Both the position numbers and the translations under genes were made by a program. Of a stretch of 64,000 nt of DNA, positions 17,106-25,122 are shown in pieces. The notes under the pieces are model-generated. The model had not been told where the DNA came from and did no database searches. It saw only the letters and a program-made list of their open reading frames with translations. The first letter of the stretch is position 1, and each line of letters starts with the position of its first letter. Source of the DNA: JAHEDT01 sp963825615 (GTDB taxonomy: Bacteria > Desulfobacterota > Desulfuromonadia > Desulfuromonadales > BM103); contig CAWGTV010000008.1 in the NCBI GenBank assembly GCA_963825615.1, positions 62,001-126,000 on the forward strand, written 5' to 3'.

Positions 17106-17591
17106 ATGCACACCCTGAAAATTTTGACCTTGGCACTTCTGCTCATCAGCCTGGCAATGACCTCGGCATTGGCAAAGCCTCTCGATCAGGATTTCTCTCC
17201 CGACCCTGCCGGCAAAGGAACGGGACGGTTCGCTGAGATCCAGCAGAGCCTTGGACTCTCACCTCAACAGCAAACTGAAATCCAGACACTTTTCGCCGCG
17301 CGCAAGCAAGAGATGATCAACCGGCGCGACACAACCCGCGCCAACCGGGAAGGGCTCCGCGCCCTGTTCGACGCTGAAGTGCTTGATGAAGCGCGCCTGC
17401 AGCAACTGCTCCAGAAACAGGCCGAGTTGAAAGCTGAGAAGATCATCTCTCAACACGCAACACGAACCAGAATCAGGCAGATACTCACCTCGGAGCAACA
17501 GGAGAAATGGGCTGAACTGCGCCAAAAGCACTGGGAGAACCGGCGGCACGGCCAACGCCCGGAACCGGCCGCAAACAACGGCGGCCGTTAA
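17106..17591 (+). CDS. Spy/CpxP-like periplasmic protein
   Basis: Small secreted protein of 161 residues with a clear signal peptide (MHTLKILTLALLLISLAMTSALA). The mature part is highly charged and helical and contains two LTxxQ-like repeats: LSPQQQTEIQTLF near 58-70 and LTSEQQEKWAELRQ near 128-141. Spy and CpxP use such repeats to hold unfolded proteins or sense envelope stress in the periplasm. AAAAAGGAG precedes the ATG. It is divergent from the kinase/response-regulator pair, so it is a likely target and possibly a feedback sensor of that system. Family confidence is good; the regulatory link is contextual. Confidence 0.8.
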   Translation: MHTLKILTLALLLISLAMTSALAKPLDQDFSPDPAGKGTGRFAEIQQSLGLSPQQQTEIQTLFAARKQEMINRRDTTRANREGLRALFDAEVLDEARLQQLLQKQAELKAEKIISQHATRTRIRQILTSEQQEKWAELRQKHWENRRHGQRPEPAANNGGR

Positions 17592-17609
17592 ACCGTTGGT
17601 CAGCGTTAT

Positions 17610-18302
17610 TTACAGCTTGAAGTTGTGCCAGTCAACGGCAGCATAATCCGCCAGCAGCGCCAGCGGTATGAAGGTGTCGAGCTCGTTCCAGGCGTTTCCA
17701 GTCAGTCCCTTGGTAAACGTTCGGAACAGCACGACTTCGTGCGAGAAGACCTCACGGAACCGCCAGTGCAGGACCTGGTCAGGCAAGGAGGAGGGAGAAA
17801 AGGTGTGCAGAGTGCAGACCGTACCATCAAAATCCTCACCACTCAGGTCGATGTTCGGCAGCCCGTGCAAGCGGCAGGTCAGCGGCCGCGACGCGTAAAC
17901 CATGCAATAGCCGCTGGCATCGAGCAGCGGGCAGGGCGTCTGGTCCTCTTCGGGCATGGCGGTCCACTCTTCTTCTGGCAGCCCGTTCAAAAAGTAGGGC
18001 GCTCTCAACTCGGACCAGCGGCCGCAAAGCTCTGTAAGGCGCAGCTGGCAACGGCTGAGGACCCGGGACTGGACATCAGTGGCCAGGCCGGAAAAGGCGT
18101 CTTTGAGCAGCCAGGCATCTAACAGGGTGATGTCAAACAGTCCACAGCAACAGGCGCTACAGCCTCCGCGGCAGGCCAGGCCCGATCCTCCGGACGCCAG
18201 ACAGGTCGCGAACCAGCGGTCCACTTCGTTGAGGAGTTCGCGATATTGGCTTAGGATGATAGAAGGTTGTGGCATGTCCTGCAAAGCCTCATCTTTTAGC
18301 AC
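17610..18302 (-). CDS. YkgJ-family cysteine-cluster protein
   Basis: Protein of about 230 residues with the YkgJ (CxxxCxxCC) arrangement: CRGGCSACCCGLFDIT near 43-58, then CPLLDASGYCMVYASRPLTCRLHG near 123-147. Such clusters are thought to bind zinc or iron, but the function of most members is unknown. The translated frame starts at 18302; an internal ATG giving MPQPSI at 18275 may be the true start. A second YkgJ-like gene is at 55011-55571. It is monocistronic and close to convergent with the Spy-like gene. No signal peptide or membrane segment was seen. Confidence 0.75.
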   Translation of the reverse strand: MLKDEALQDMPQPSIILSQYRELLNEVDRWFATCLASGGSGLACRGGCSACCCGLFDITLLDAWLLKDAFSGLATDVQSRVLSRCQLRLTELCGRWSELRAPYFLNGLPEEEWTAMPEEDQTPCPLLDASGYCMVYASRPLTCRLHGLPNIDLSGEDFDGTVCTLHTFSPSSLPDQVLHWRFREVFSHEVVLFRTFTKGLTGNAWNELDTFIPLALLADYAAVDWHNFKL

Positions 18303-18358
18303 AGCCTGAACACAGATTGCAGGCCAGAGAAGGATCTATGGCTGAGCTCTATTACAGT

Positions 18359-18391
18359 AAAAAGCCAGGCCGGGCGAAACGCCTGGCCTGA
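18359..18391 (-). terminator. Terminator after the MshN-like gene
   Basis: On the minus strand AGGCCAGGCG and CGCCCGGCCT pair around a TTT loop, followed by GGCTTTTTACTG. It lies 30 bp past the 18421 stop. Confidence 0.8.
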
Positions 18392-18420
18392 CAGGAAAAG
18401 CGCAGCGACAATTTGTCCGC

Positions 18421-19190
18421 CTAGTTAAGCTGCTGCAAGCGCTTTTCAGCGTAACGGCCCAGGTCCTGTCTGAGGTTTTTGGTTGTGAGCGCGCTCCGGT
18501 AATATTCTACAGCGTCCTGTGGCAGGTTCTGCCTCTCCAGGGCGCTGCCGAGTCCCACCCAGACAGTCCCGGTTTGCGGCCAGGCAACCAGCAGGTTGCG
18601 ACAGGTCTCGGCGGTCAGAAACCGCTCGCCGAGGAGCGGATAAAGGGTTGCCAGCACCACATAAGCTTCCGGATCATCTGCGGCAATAGGTAGTCCGCCG
18701 CTCAACATGACATTGACCACCGTATCATAAGCTCCCTGGTCGGCGAGAATGCGGGTATAGGCTTTCCTGAAAGCAATGTAATCGGGAGCAATCTCCAACC
18801 CTTCGGCGAGCAGGACCACCGTTTCGCCACTCTTGCATTCTTTGCTGAGGATTGCGACCTGCAGTTCCCTAGCGGGGAGGTGCCCCGGATATAATAGCTC
18901 CAGAGATCCTGTAAAGATCGCACGGCCAATTTGGCACGGCCCTGCCAAGAGCCTATTTGCCATCGAGAAAAGCTTCTTAAGCCATACCAATTAGTGGGTC
19001 GCCGGACGATTCTGGACGGCCTGGCGCGTTTTTTTGCCTCAGGCTGAATCCGGTCGCTGCTCACGATCGCCTCCGGCAGAGCCTCCGGGCGCAGCCGCTT
19101 GGCTGTGGCGGCCACCTGGCGCGGTTCTGGTACCGGGGCACTCCGCGTCAGCTTTGACACCTTGGCAGCGAGCTTGCCAACCCGCAAATA
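18421..19190 (-). pseudogene. Degraded MshN-like TPR protein gene
   Basis: The 3' part (18421-18900) encodes tetratricopeptide-like sequence close to the C-terminus of MSHA-biogenesis MshN proteins: ELLYPGHLPARELQVAIL, AEGLEIAPDYIAFRKAYTRIL and VWVGLGSALERQNLPQDAVEYYRSAL. Upstream the reading frame breaks repeatedly. Joining three frames between 18870 and 18980 gives a sensible TPR text (EAFSMANRLLA, QGRAKLAVRSLQD, SLELLYPGHL). Further upstream a proline-rich linker (KLTRSAPVPEPRQVAATAK) is readable. The usual MshN N-terminus is absent and no MSHA genes are in the window. Both insertions and deletions are needed here, unlike the other frameshifted genes, so this is more likely a true remnant. 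The upstream boundary is approximate. Confidence 0.5.
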
Positions 19191-19267
19191 GTGAGTATTA
19201 TATAGGCAAATCGATAAATAAACCAATAAATACCTGTGCCCACACAATCCCCGGAACGGAGAGGACC

Positions 19268-19585
19268 ATGACCCTTGCTGAGCTTGCCGGCTACGATGGC
19301 CGAGACGGTCGGCGTGCCTACATTGCCGTAAATGGAACCATCTACGATGTCACCGAAAGCCCCCGCTGGAAAAACGGACTGCACCCTCCCGACCATCAGG
19401 CCGGGCAAGATCTGACCGAAGAGTTGAGCAAAGCCCCGCATGTCCGCGCGGTGGTTGAACGTTTTCCGGTGGTTGGGACCCTTGAGCCGCAAGCTCCGGC
19501 ACAATCAGCCGGCGGCAGCAGCAAGCTCGTTCTGGGTGTCATCATCGCCGTAGTCATTGCCCTCGTGGTGTTTCTGGTGCTTTAG
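19268..19585 (+). CDS. Cytochrome b5-like heme-binding domain protein with C-terminal anchor
   Basis: Protein of 105 residues. Residues 1-75 match the short bacterial cytochrome b5/steroid-binding domain: TLAELAGYDGRDGRRAYIAVNGTIYDVTESPRW, then GLHPPDHQAGQDLTEEL and APHVRAVVERFPVVG, with histidines placed for heme ligation. Residues 85-105 form one hydrophobic helix (LVLGVIIAVVIALVVFLVL), giving a tail anchor. GGAGAGG precedes the ATG. The open frame extends upstream only because the divergent region lacks stops. The redox partner is unknown. It stands alone and is divergent from the MshN-like remnant. Confidence 0.8.
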   Translation: MTLAELAGYDGRDGRRAYIAVNGTIYDVTESPRWKNGLHPPDHQAGQDLTEELSKAPHVRAVVERFPVVGTLEPQAPAQSAGGSSKLVLGVIIAVVIALVVFLVL

Positions 19586-19676
19586 TAGGAAGGCCCGTCC
19601 GCGAGGGCATGAAAAATCTTGGCGGACCCAATTTGCACCCTTGATTTTCAACGGCCGCTCGGTTATTCTCCGCGGC

Positions 19677-19796
19677 ATGTTCCGTTTTGTGATTTTACTC
19701 GTCAGCATTATCTGGGCGTGCCTACTGCTGCTCTCCTGGAGTAGTCCCACCGAAACCGCCGCCCAACCTGCGCCGATGGTTAAAAGCGCCTCCTGA
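19677..19796 (+). CDS. Possible small membrane protein (39 aa)
   Basis: The frame encodes 39 residues starting MFRFVILLVSIIWACLLLLSW: one strong hydrophobic segment, then a polar tail. It lies between the cytochrome b5 gene and a terminator hairpin, and its stop codon falls within that hairpin. No clear ribosome site is present, so it may be chance. I do not recognise it. Confidence 0.3.
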   Translation: MFRFVILLVSIIWACLLLLSWSSPTETAAQPAPMVKSAS

Positions 19797-19812
19797 TTTC
19801 AGGAGGCGTTTT
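19782..19812 (+). terminator. Intrinsic terminator after the cytochrome b5 region
   Basis: GCGCCTCCTGA and TCAGGAGGCGT form a tight hairpin followed by TTTTC on the plus strand; AAAA on the other side may let it serve the convergent YhcC gene too. Confidence 0.85.
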
Positions 19813-19839
19813 CACTTTTCCTCAGGTCTTTATCCTTGA

Positions 19840-20754
19840 TCATCCCCTGCAGCAGGCTCCCTGCCGTGTGCCGCGTCGAGCAAATTCGGCATCGATCGCA
19901 TTAAGGACCTCCCACTTGTTCAGCGACCAGTAAGGAGCCAGCAACTGGTCCCGGGGCCCATCGCCGGTCAGCCGGTGGATCAGGGTCGTCGATGGCAACC
20001 GCTCAATAATATCGACAACCAGGGCAACATACTCATCGGCTGCTAACACTTCGACTTTACCCTCGTCATACATCTTGCCGAGAGGGGTATTGCGCAGGAC
20101 ATGCAGCAGATGCAGCTTGACCCCGTCGACCTGCAGTTCGGCGAGGGTCTCCGCCGTTGCCAGCATGTCATCGCGGCTCTCCCCGGGAAGACCGATGATC
20201 ACATGGGCGCAAACCCTCAGATCTCGGGCCCTGGCGTCACGGCAGGCCCTGGCAAAAGTGGCGAAATCGTGGCCACGCTGCAACCAGGACAAGGTCCGGT
20301 CATGACTGCTCTGCAGGCCGAGTTCCAGCCAGAGGTAGGTTTTTTGATGATATTCCGCAAGCAGGTCGAGAACCTCTTCAGGGACGCAGTCGGGTCGGGT
20401 CCCGACCGCAAGGCCGATGACGTCTGCGATAGCCAGGGCTTCATCGTAAAGGGTGCGCAGCTGAGCCACCGGGGCAAGGGTGTTGGAAAAGGGCTGGAAA
20501 TAGGCTATGAACTTACCTGCCTTGTACTTGCGGACCATGATCTCCTTCCCCTGTTCAAGCTGTTTGGCAACCCCCAGCTGGCGCTCAATGCCGACCGCCC
20601 CGGACCCACCGGGATCACAAAAGAGACAGCCCGGACCTGACCGGCCGCCATTGCGGTTCGGACAGCCGAAACCGGCATCGATGGAAATCTTGTGAACCCG
20701 GACACCGAAACGTTTTTTAAGATGCTCCGAAAACAGCTGATAGGGTTTTTTCAT
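19840..20754 (-). CDS. Radical SAM protein, YhcC/TIGR01212 family
   Basis: Radical SAM enzyme of 304 residues. The cluster-binding cysteines lie in GFGCPNRNGGRSGPGCLFCDPGGSG near residues 29-53, the family's spaced C...CxxC pattern, after the typical start KKPYQLFSEHLKKRFG. YLWLELGLQSSHDRTL and VCAHVIIGLPGES are further family marks. The ATG at 20754 is chosen because the protein then starts as other members do; the longer frame to 20913 would overlap the promoter region of the next gene. The reaction is not established. It is divergent from the single-domain response regulator. Confidence 0.85.
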   Translation of the reverse strand: MKKPYQLFSEHLKKRFGVRVHKISIDAGFGCPNRNGGRSGPGCLFCDPGGSGAVGIERQLGVAKQLEQGKEIMVRKYKAGKFIAYFQPFSNTLAPVAQLRTLYDEALAIADVIGLAVGTRPDCVPEEVLDLLAEYHQKTYLWLELGLQSSHDRTLSWLQRGHDFATFARACRDARARDLRVCAHVIIGLPGESRDDMLATAETLAELQVDGVKLHLLHVLRNTPLGKMYDEGKVEVLAADEYVALVVDIIERLPSTTLIHRLTGDGPRDQLLAPYWSLNKWEVLNAIDAEFARRGTRQGACCRG

Positions 20755-20814
20755 AATGGCAGAACTATGCCATTGCCATGGCACGAGGGCAAGGAGACAA
20801 TCGCGCTCCTGCGA

Positions 20815-20842
20815 TTGCGTTGCACCCTGCAGTTGATATACT
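20815..20842 (+). promoter_or_regulatory. Candidate sigma-70 promoter of the receiver/sugar-nucleotide operon
   Basis: TTGCGT (20815-20820) and TATACT (20837-20842) are 16 bp apart, with the ATG 33 bp further on. Moderate match only. Confidence 0.4.
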
Positions 20843-20875
20843 GAACAGGTTTCAAACCCACCGAAGGAGCATATC

Positions 20876-21232
20876 ATGGCGCATCTGCTGGTTGTTGACG
20901 ATGAAGGTGACATTCGCTATCTCTACGCCGCCGAACTGGAAGAGGAAGGCCACACTGTCGTCACCTGTGGCAACCGCAAGGACGCATTGGAGCTGCTGCG
21001 CCGGCAGGCTTTCGACCTGATCATCCTCGACATCCAGCTTGACCAGGAAAGCGGCCTGGAGCTTCTACAGCAGATTGCCCATGAACGGGAGAGCACCCCG
21101 GTCATCCTATGCACTGCCTACAGCAGCTATAAGGACGACTTTTCCTCATGGCTGGCAGACGCATACGTGGTCAAGAGTTCTAACCTCGACGAATTGAAAA
21201 AAGAGGTTCGACGTATTCTGGCGCGTTCCTGA
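20876..21232 (+). CDS. Single-domain response regulator (CheY-like receiver)
   Basis: Stand-alone receiver domain of 118 residues without an output domain. The acidic pocket (VVDDEGD at 6-12), the phosphoacceptor Asp in LIILDIQL, the conserved Thr in LCTAYSS and the switch lysine in VVKSSNLDEL are all present. AAGGAG precedes the ATG. It is followed after 42 bp by the nucleotidyltransferase/phosphomannomutase gene in the same direction, so it could be part of that operon and act through protein contacts. The cognate kinase is not in the window. Confidence 0.88.
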   Translation: MAHLLVVDDEGDIRYLYAAELEEEGHTVVTCGNRKDALELLRRQAFDLIILDIQLDQESGLELLQQIAHERESTPVILCTAYSSYKDDFSSWLADAYVVKSSNLDELKKEVRRILARS

Positions 21233-21274
21233 CAGCACACCCTGAACCACGCAGCGCAGTTTAAGGAGACACCA

Positions 21275-23803
21275 TTGAAGGCAGTAATCATGGCTGGAGG
21301 CTTCGGCACCCGCATCCACCCGTTGACCATCAGTATACCCAAACCGATGATCCCGCTGATCAACCGGCCGATCATGGAGCATATCGTCAATCTTCTCAAA
21401 AGGCATGGCATCAACGACCTGGTCCTGCTCCTGTTTCACCAGCCGGAAGTCATCAAGAAGTACTTCGGTGACGGCAGCGAGTTCGGTGTCCACATCACTT
21501 ACGTTACGCCGTTGGAAGATTACGGCACGGCCGGCGCTGTCAAGGCGGCGGCACGCCACCTTGACGAGCGATTCATGATCATCAGCGGCGATCTGCTGAC
21601 GGATTTTGACCTGTCGAAGGTCATCGCCTTTCATGAAGAAAAGCAGGCCAAGGCGACGATCACCCTGACATCGGTGACCGACCCTTTGCAGTTCGGCGTC
21701 GTGATCGCCGATAAGCAGGGGCGCATCACCAAATTTCTCGAGAAACCCGGCTGGGGCGAAGTTTTCTCCGACACCATCAACACCGGCATCTACATTGTGG
21801 AGCCGGAGGTCCTTGACTTGATTCCCGAGAAAGCCAACCGCGACTGGTCCAAGGATGTTTTCCCCACAATGCTTGACAACGGCACAGCTCTGTACGGCTG
21901 CACCATGCAGGGGTACTGGGCCGACATCGGCAACCCCGAGGCCTACCTTGAAGCCTGCTGGGACATTTGTCGCGGCAAGATCGCCTTGCAGATCATCGAG
22001 CCCCCGCTCATTGCCGGCAGCACCATCTTCATCAGCCCGGGAGCACAGGTTGACGAGCAGGCCAAACTCGCTGGCATGGTAGTCCTCGGCGACAACACCC
22101 GCATCCAGGGGAACGCCCGGCTCAGCAATTGCGTGGTCGGTCGCAACTGCCTGATCGAGGAGGAGACCGTCCTCGAAGACAGTGTCCTCTGGGACAATGT
22201 CTACATCAAGGCCGACACCAGGGTGACCGGCGCCAATCTCGGCCACCGGGTCAGAGTCGGCCGGCGCTCGGTGATCGAAAAGGGCGCCGTGATTGCCGAC
22301 GAGACGATCGTCGGCGATGAGGTCAATATCCGCCCGGATGTCAAGATCTGGCCGCGCAAGGTTATCGAGAGCGGCTCCACCGTCTCCACAAACCTGATCT
22401 GGGGGGAGAAATGGCGCAAAAGCCTTTTTGAAGGAGCCGTGGTCCGCGGCCTGACCAACGTCGAGATGACCCCGGAATTTTCGGCACGCCTCGGTGCAGC
22501 CTACGGATCGACCCTCCCCAAGGGGAGCTACGTCTTGGCCGGCCGCGATGCCGTCCGTTCATCGCGCATGCTCAAGCGCTCCTTCGTCGGCGGCCTGCTT
22601 TCCGCCGGAGTCAACGTCCGCGACGTCAAGATGATTTCACTACCGGTGCTCCGTTACAAGTTGACAACCTTCGGCGAGGTTGGTGGCATCCATTTCCGCC
22701 AGTCGCCCGAGGACCCGGCCGCCACGGAGATCATCTTCTTCGACGGTCATGGCAACGAAGTCTCCTCCAGCACCGCCAAGGGGATCGAGCGCATTTACTT
22801 CAAGGAGAACTTCCGCCGCGCCCATCATTCAGAGCCGGGAGGCATCGAGGAGTTGCCACGCATCTACGACTTTTATCGTGAGGGATTTCTGCGCAATCTT
22901 GACGCCCAGCTGCTTAAGAAAACCGCGCCCAAAGTCGTTCTGGACCTCAATCACTCACCAGCGGCGGATCTGCTGCCTGACCTGCTGGCCAACCTCGGGT
23001 TCGAAGTCACCGAGCTGAATTCACACGTCCACGAAAAAGCCATGGACTTGACTGCGGATCAGCTTAACGCTGCCCTCGACCGTTTGAGCCGTATCGTTAA
23101 GACCCTCGCTGCCGACGCCGGATTCTGGATCGGGCCCTCAGGGGAAAAGATCCGTATGGTCACCGGCAGTGGCCGCGTCTTTTCCAGCCGTGAAGCCCTT
23201 GGCACCGTTACGGCACTGGTCTGCGCGGCAGAGCAAGAAGGGAGCCTGGTTATGCCGGTAGCCGCCCCGCAAGCTGTTGATGACCTGGCCAAGGCGGGCG
23301 GCTTGACGGTACACCGTACCCGCTCCGACGGGCACTCGCTGGTCGAAGCGGCCAGCAACCGCCAGTTTCGCATGGTCGCCTCGATGGAGGACTGCTTCGG
23401 ATTCCCGGGTTTCCAGCCGCACTTTGATGGTCTGTTCGCGGCCGCCAAAATCATGGAGCTCAGTACCCGTGCAGGGCTTTCCTTGGACCAGGCCTTTACC
23501 AGGCTGCCCCATCACACCTATCACCATCTGCAGCTGCCCTGCCCCTGGGAGAGCAAGGGGGGGCTGATGCGGCGCATGAGCGAGGATGCTATTGACCAGC
23601 AGGCCTCGTTCATCGATGGCGTCCGCATCGACACAGACCGCGGCTGGGTGCTGGTGCTGCCCGACCAGCATCGTCCCGTAGCCCACATCTACGTAGAGGC
23701 CGTTGAGCGGAGCGACGCCGATGCACTGCGCGATCTATACCGCGACAAGGTGTCCGGATGGCTTGAGATGCTGGCAGAGAATTACGAAGAATCGAAGGGT
23801 TGA
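21275..23803 (+). CDS. Nucleotidyltransferase / left-handed beta-helix / phosphomannomutase fusion
   Basis: Three-part enzyme of 842 residues. Residues 1-230 are a sugar-phosphate nucleotidyltransferase (MAGGFGTRIHPLT at 6-18; GYWADIGNPEAYLEA near 215-229). Residues 250-360 show hexapeptide repeats of a left-handed beta-helix. Residues 385-842 are a phosphohexomutase domain; its phosphoserine loop appears as GRDAVRSSRMLKRS, a variant of the usual TASHNP-type loop. The start is TTG at 21275 with AAGGAG before it. It is expected to make a nucleotide-activated sugar (GDP-mannose, or ADP/UDP-glucose) from the hexose phosphate. Its neighbours GalT, a GH13 enzyme and GlgA point to storage-glucan or envelope sugar metabolism. 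Confidence 0.85.
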   Translation: MKAVIMAGGFGTRIHPLTISIPKPMIPLINRPIMEHIVNLLKRHGINDLVLLLFHQPEVIKKYFGDGSEFGVHITYVTPLEDYGTAGAVKAAARHLDERFMIISGDLLTDFDLSKVIAFHEEKQAKATITLTSVTDPLQFGVVIADKQGRITKFLEKPGWGEVFSDTINTGIYIVEPEVLDLIPEKANRDWSKDVFPTMLDNGTALYGCTMQGYWADIGNPEAYLEACWDICRGKIALQIIEPPLIAGSTIFISPGAQVDEQAKLAGMVVLGDNTRIQGNARLSNCVVGRNCLIEEETVLEDSVLWDNVYIKADTRVTGANLGHRVRVGRRSVIEKGAVIADETIVGDEVNIRPDVKIWPRKVIESGSTVSTNLIWGEKWRKSLFEGAVVRGLTNVEMTPEFSARLGAAYGSTLPKGSYVLAGRDAVRSSRMLKRSFVGGLLSAGVNVRDVKMISLPVLRYKLTTFGEVGGIHFRQSPEDPAATEIIFFDGHGNEVSSSTAKGIERIYFKENFRRAHHSEPGGIEELPRIYDFYREGFLRNLDAQLLKKTAPKVVLDLNHSPAADLLPDLLANLGFEVTELNSHVHEKAMDLTADQLNAALDRLSRIVKTLAADAGFWIGPSGEKIRMVTGSGRVFSSREALGTVTALVCAAEQEGSLVMPVAAPQAVDDLAKAGGLTVHRTRSDGHSLVEAASNRQFRMVASMEDCFGFPGFQPHFDGLFAAAKIMELSTRAGLSLDQAFTRLPHHTYHHLQLPCPWESKGGLMRRMSEDAIDQQASFIDGVRIDTDRGWVLVLPDQHRPVAHIYVEAVERSDADALRDLYRDKVSGWLEMLAENYEESKG

Positions 23804-24000
23804 TGCTCTGACGAGGGTGCCGCCGCAAACAAAGGGGACAAACATGTATCGCAAAGTCGCAAAGCTTAAGCAACCCGGGCCTGAGGCTTACAGCATAAGA
23901 CTCAGGGTTGCGTCTTTATTCACCTTTCCTTGCCTCTTTGCGTTAATTTATCGGTTTGACGTGTTCGCTAGAGAATAAGGCAATCAATCCTCCCTTGTTT
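23804..24000. repeat. Intergenic stretch with a structured CGCAAAG...CTTTGCG element
   Basis: No convincing gene lies between 23804 and 24040. A pair CGCAAAG (23851) and CTTTGCG (23936) encloses a bulged hairpin in which GCAACCC...CCTGAG pairs with CTCAGG...GTTGC. It resembles the element at 3383-3478. A short frame starting at 23844 within it is probably chance. Confidence 0.3.
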
Positions 24001-24001
24001 T

Positions 24002-24010
24002 TGTTATAAT
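24002..24010 (+). promoter_or_regulatory. Extended -10 promoter of galT
   Basis: TG-T-TATAAT is a perfect extended -10 element, about 30 bp before the galT start codon. No clear -35 box lies upstream, as is common for this promoter class. Confidence 0.55.
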
Positions 24011-24040
24011 CCGGGGAAAACATCCTGAAAGGTTTCAACT

Positions 24041-25081
24041 TTGTCAGAATTCCGATGGGACCCGCTCAAGGGGACTTGGGTCATCACTGAAAATCAACGT
24101 GCCCGGCAGCCGCGCGAATTCCTTATCGACCGGCAAAAGACGTCGATCACCATCTGCCCCTTCTGCACCGGGCAGGAGAGCAAGACCCCGCCAGAGGTCT
24201 TCGCACTGCGACCTGACGGCACTGTGGCCAATGGCCCCGACTGGCAGGTCCGGGTCGTGCCGAACAAGTTCCCGCTATTGCGGATTGAAGGGCAGCTGAA
24301 CCAGAAAACCACCGGCCTGTATCGCTCCATGCAAGGCGTTGGTGCACACGAAGTCATCATTGAGACCGCTGACCACCAGCGCAGCCTAGCGCAACTGGAT
24401 ATCGCGGAGACGACCAATGTTTTAAAGGCTTACCGCGCACGGCTCCTCGACCTCCGCCAAGACACGCGTTTTCGTTTCCTGCAAATCTTCAAGAATCATG
24501 GCGTTGAAGCCGGGGCGCCGCTTCCCCACTCACACTCCCAGCTCATGGCCGTGCCGATCACACCGCCGGTAACGCGCAACGAGTTGAACACCTGCCGCGA
24601 GCATTTCCGCAGCACCGGCAACTGCCTGGTCTGCGATTTGCTCGCCGAAGAAATTGCCGATGGCCGACGCGTGGTCTTCAACGATGGCCGCTTCCTGGTC
24701 CTGGCTCCCTATGCATCATGTTTCCCATTTGAGCTGAGACTCTTTCCGCTCCAGCATAACCACGACTTCGCTCTGCAAAACGACCGCGAGCTTGCTGACT
24801 GCGCCAGGGCATTGCAGGAGATGCTGCGCCGTCTCTTCCGCTTGCTCGAAGACCCGCCCTACAACTTCATTCTGCACACCGCCCCGCCGATCCATGCATG
24901 TTTTAGCAAGCCGGGCTACTGGCAGACGTTGGCCCGGGACTATCATTGGCACATCGAACTGGTCCCGCGCCTCAGCCAGATAGCCGGTTTCGAATGGGGC
25001 AGCGGATTTTACATCAACCCACTCCCCCCCGAGGATGCGGCAGGTTTTCTGCGCGACACTGACCCGAACCTGAGTTTCTGA
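24041..25081 (+). CDS. galT: Galactose-1-phosphate uridylyltransferase-like protein (HIT superfamily)
   Basis: Enzyme of 346 residues that exchanges nucleotidyl groups between sugar phosphates. The N-terminal half starts EFRWDPLKGTWVI and has the CPFC zinc pair near 40-43. The active-site histidine segment is PHSHSQLMAVP near residues 165-175, corresponding to the HPHxQ motif. A CLVCDLL pair follows. The start is TTG at 24041, with AAAGG upstream. It is followed by the GH13 gene at a 41-bp distance and preceded by the nucleotidyltransferase/mutase gene, so it probably works in interconversion of glucose-1-phosphate, galactose-1-phosphate and NDP-sugars. Glycogen-linked ADP-glucose chemistry is also possible for this subgroup. 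Confidence 0.82.
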   Translation: MSEFRWDPLKGTWVITENQRARQPREFLIDRQKTSITICPFCTGQESKTPPEVFALRPDGTVANGPDWQVRVVPNKFPLLRIEGQLNQKTTGLYRSMQGVGAHEVIIETADHQRSLAQLDIAETTNVLKAYRARLLDLRQDTRFRFLQIFKNHGVEAGAPLPHSHSQLMAVPITPPVTRNELNTCREHFRSTGNCLVCDLLAEEIADGRRVVFNDGRFLVLAPYASCFPFELRLFPLQHNHDFALQNDRELADCARALQEMLRRLFRLLEDPPYNFILHTAPPIHACFSKPGYWQTLARDYHWHIELVPRLSQIAGFEWGSGFYINPLPPEDAAGFLRDTDPNLSF

Positions 25082-25122
25082 AGCCGCCGCTGGATAATGA
25101 TAACCATGGAGCCTTGTCCGGG

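Noticed and set aside
23844..23978. 45-codon open frame starting MYRKVAKLKQ
   Set aside because: It lies wholly in a repeat-like hairpin region, shows no family similarity and has no good ribosome site.
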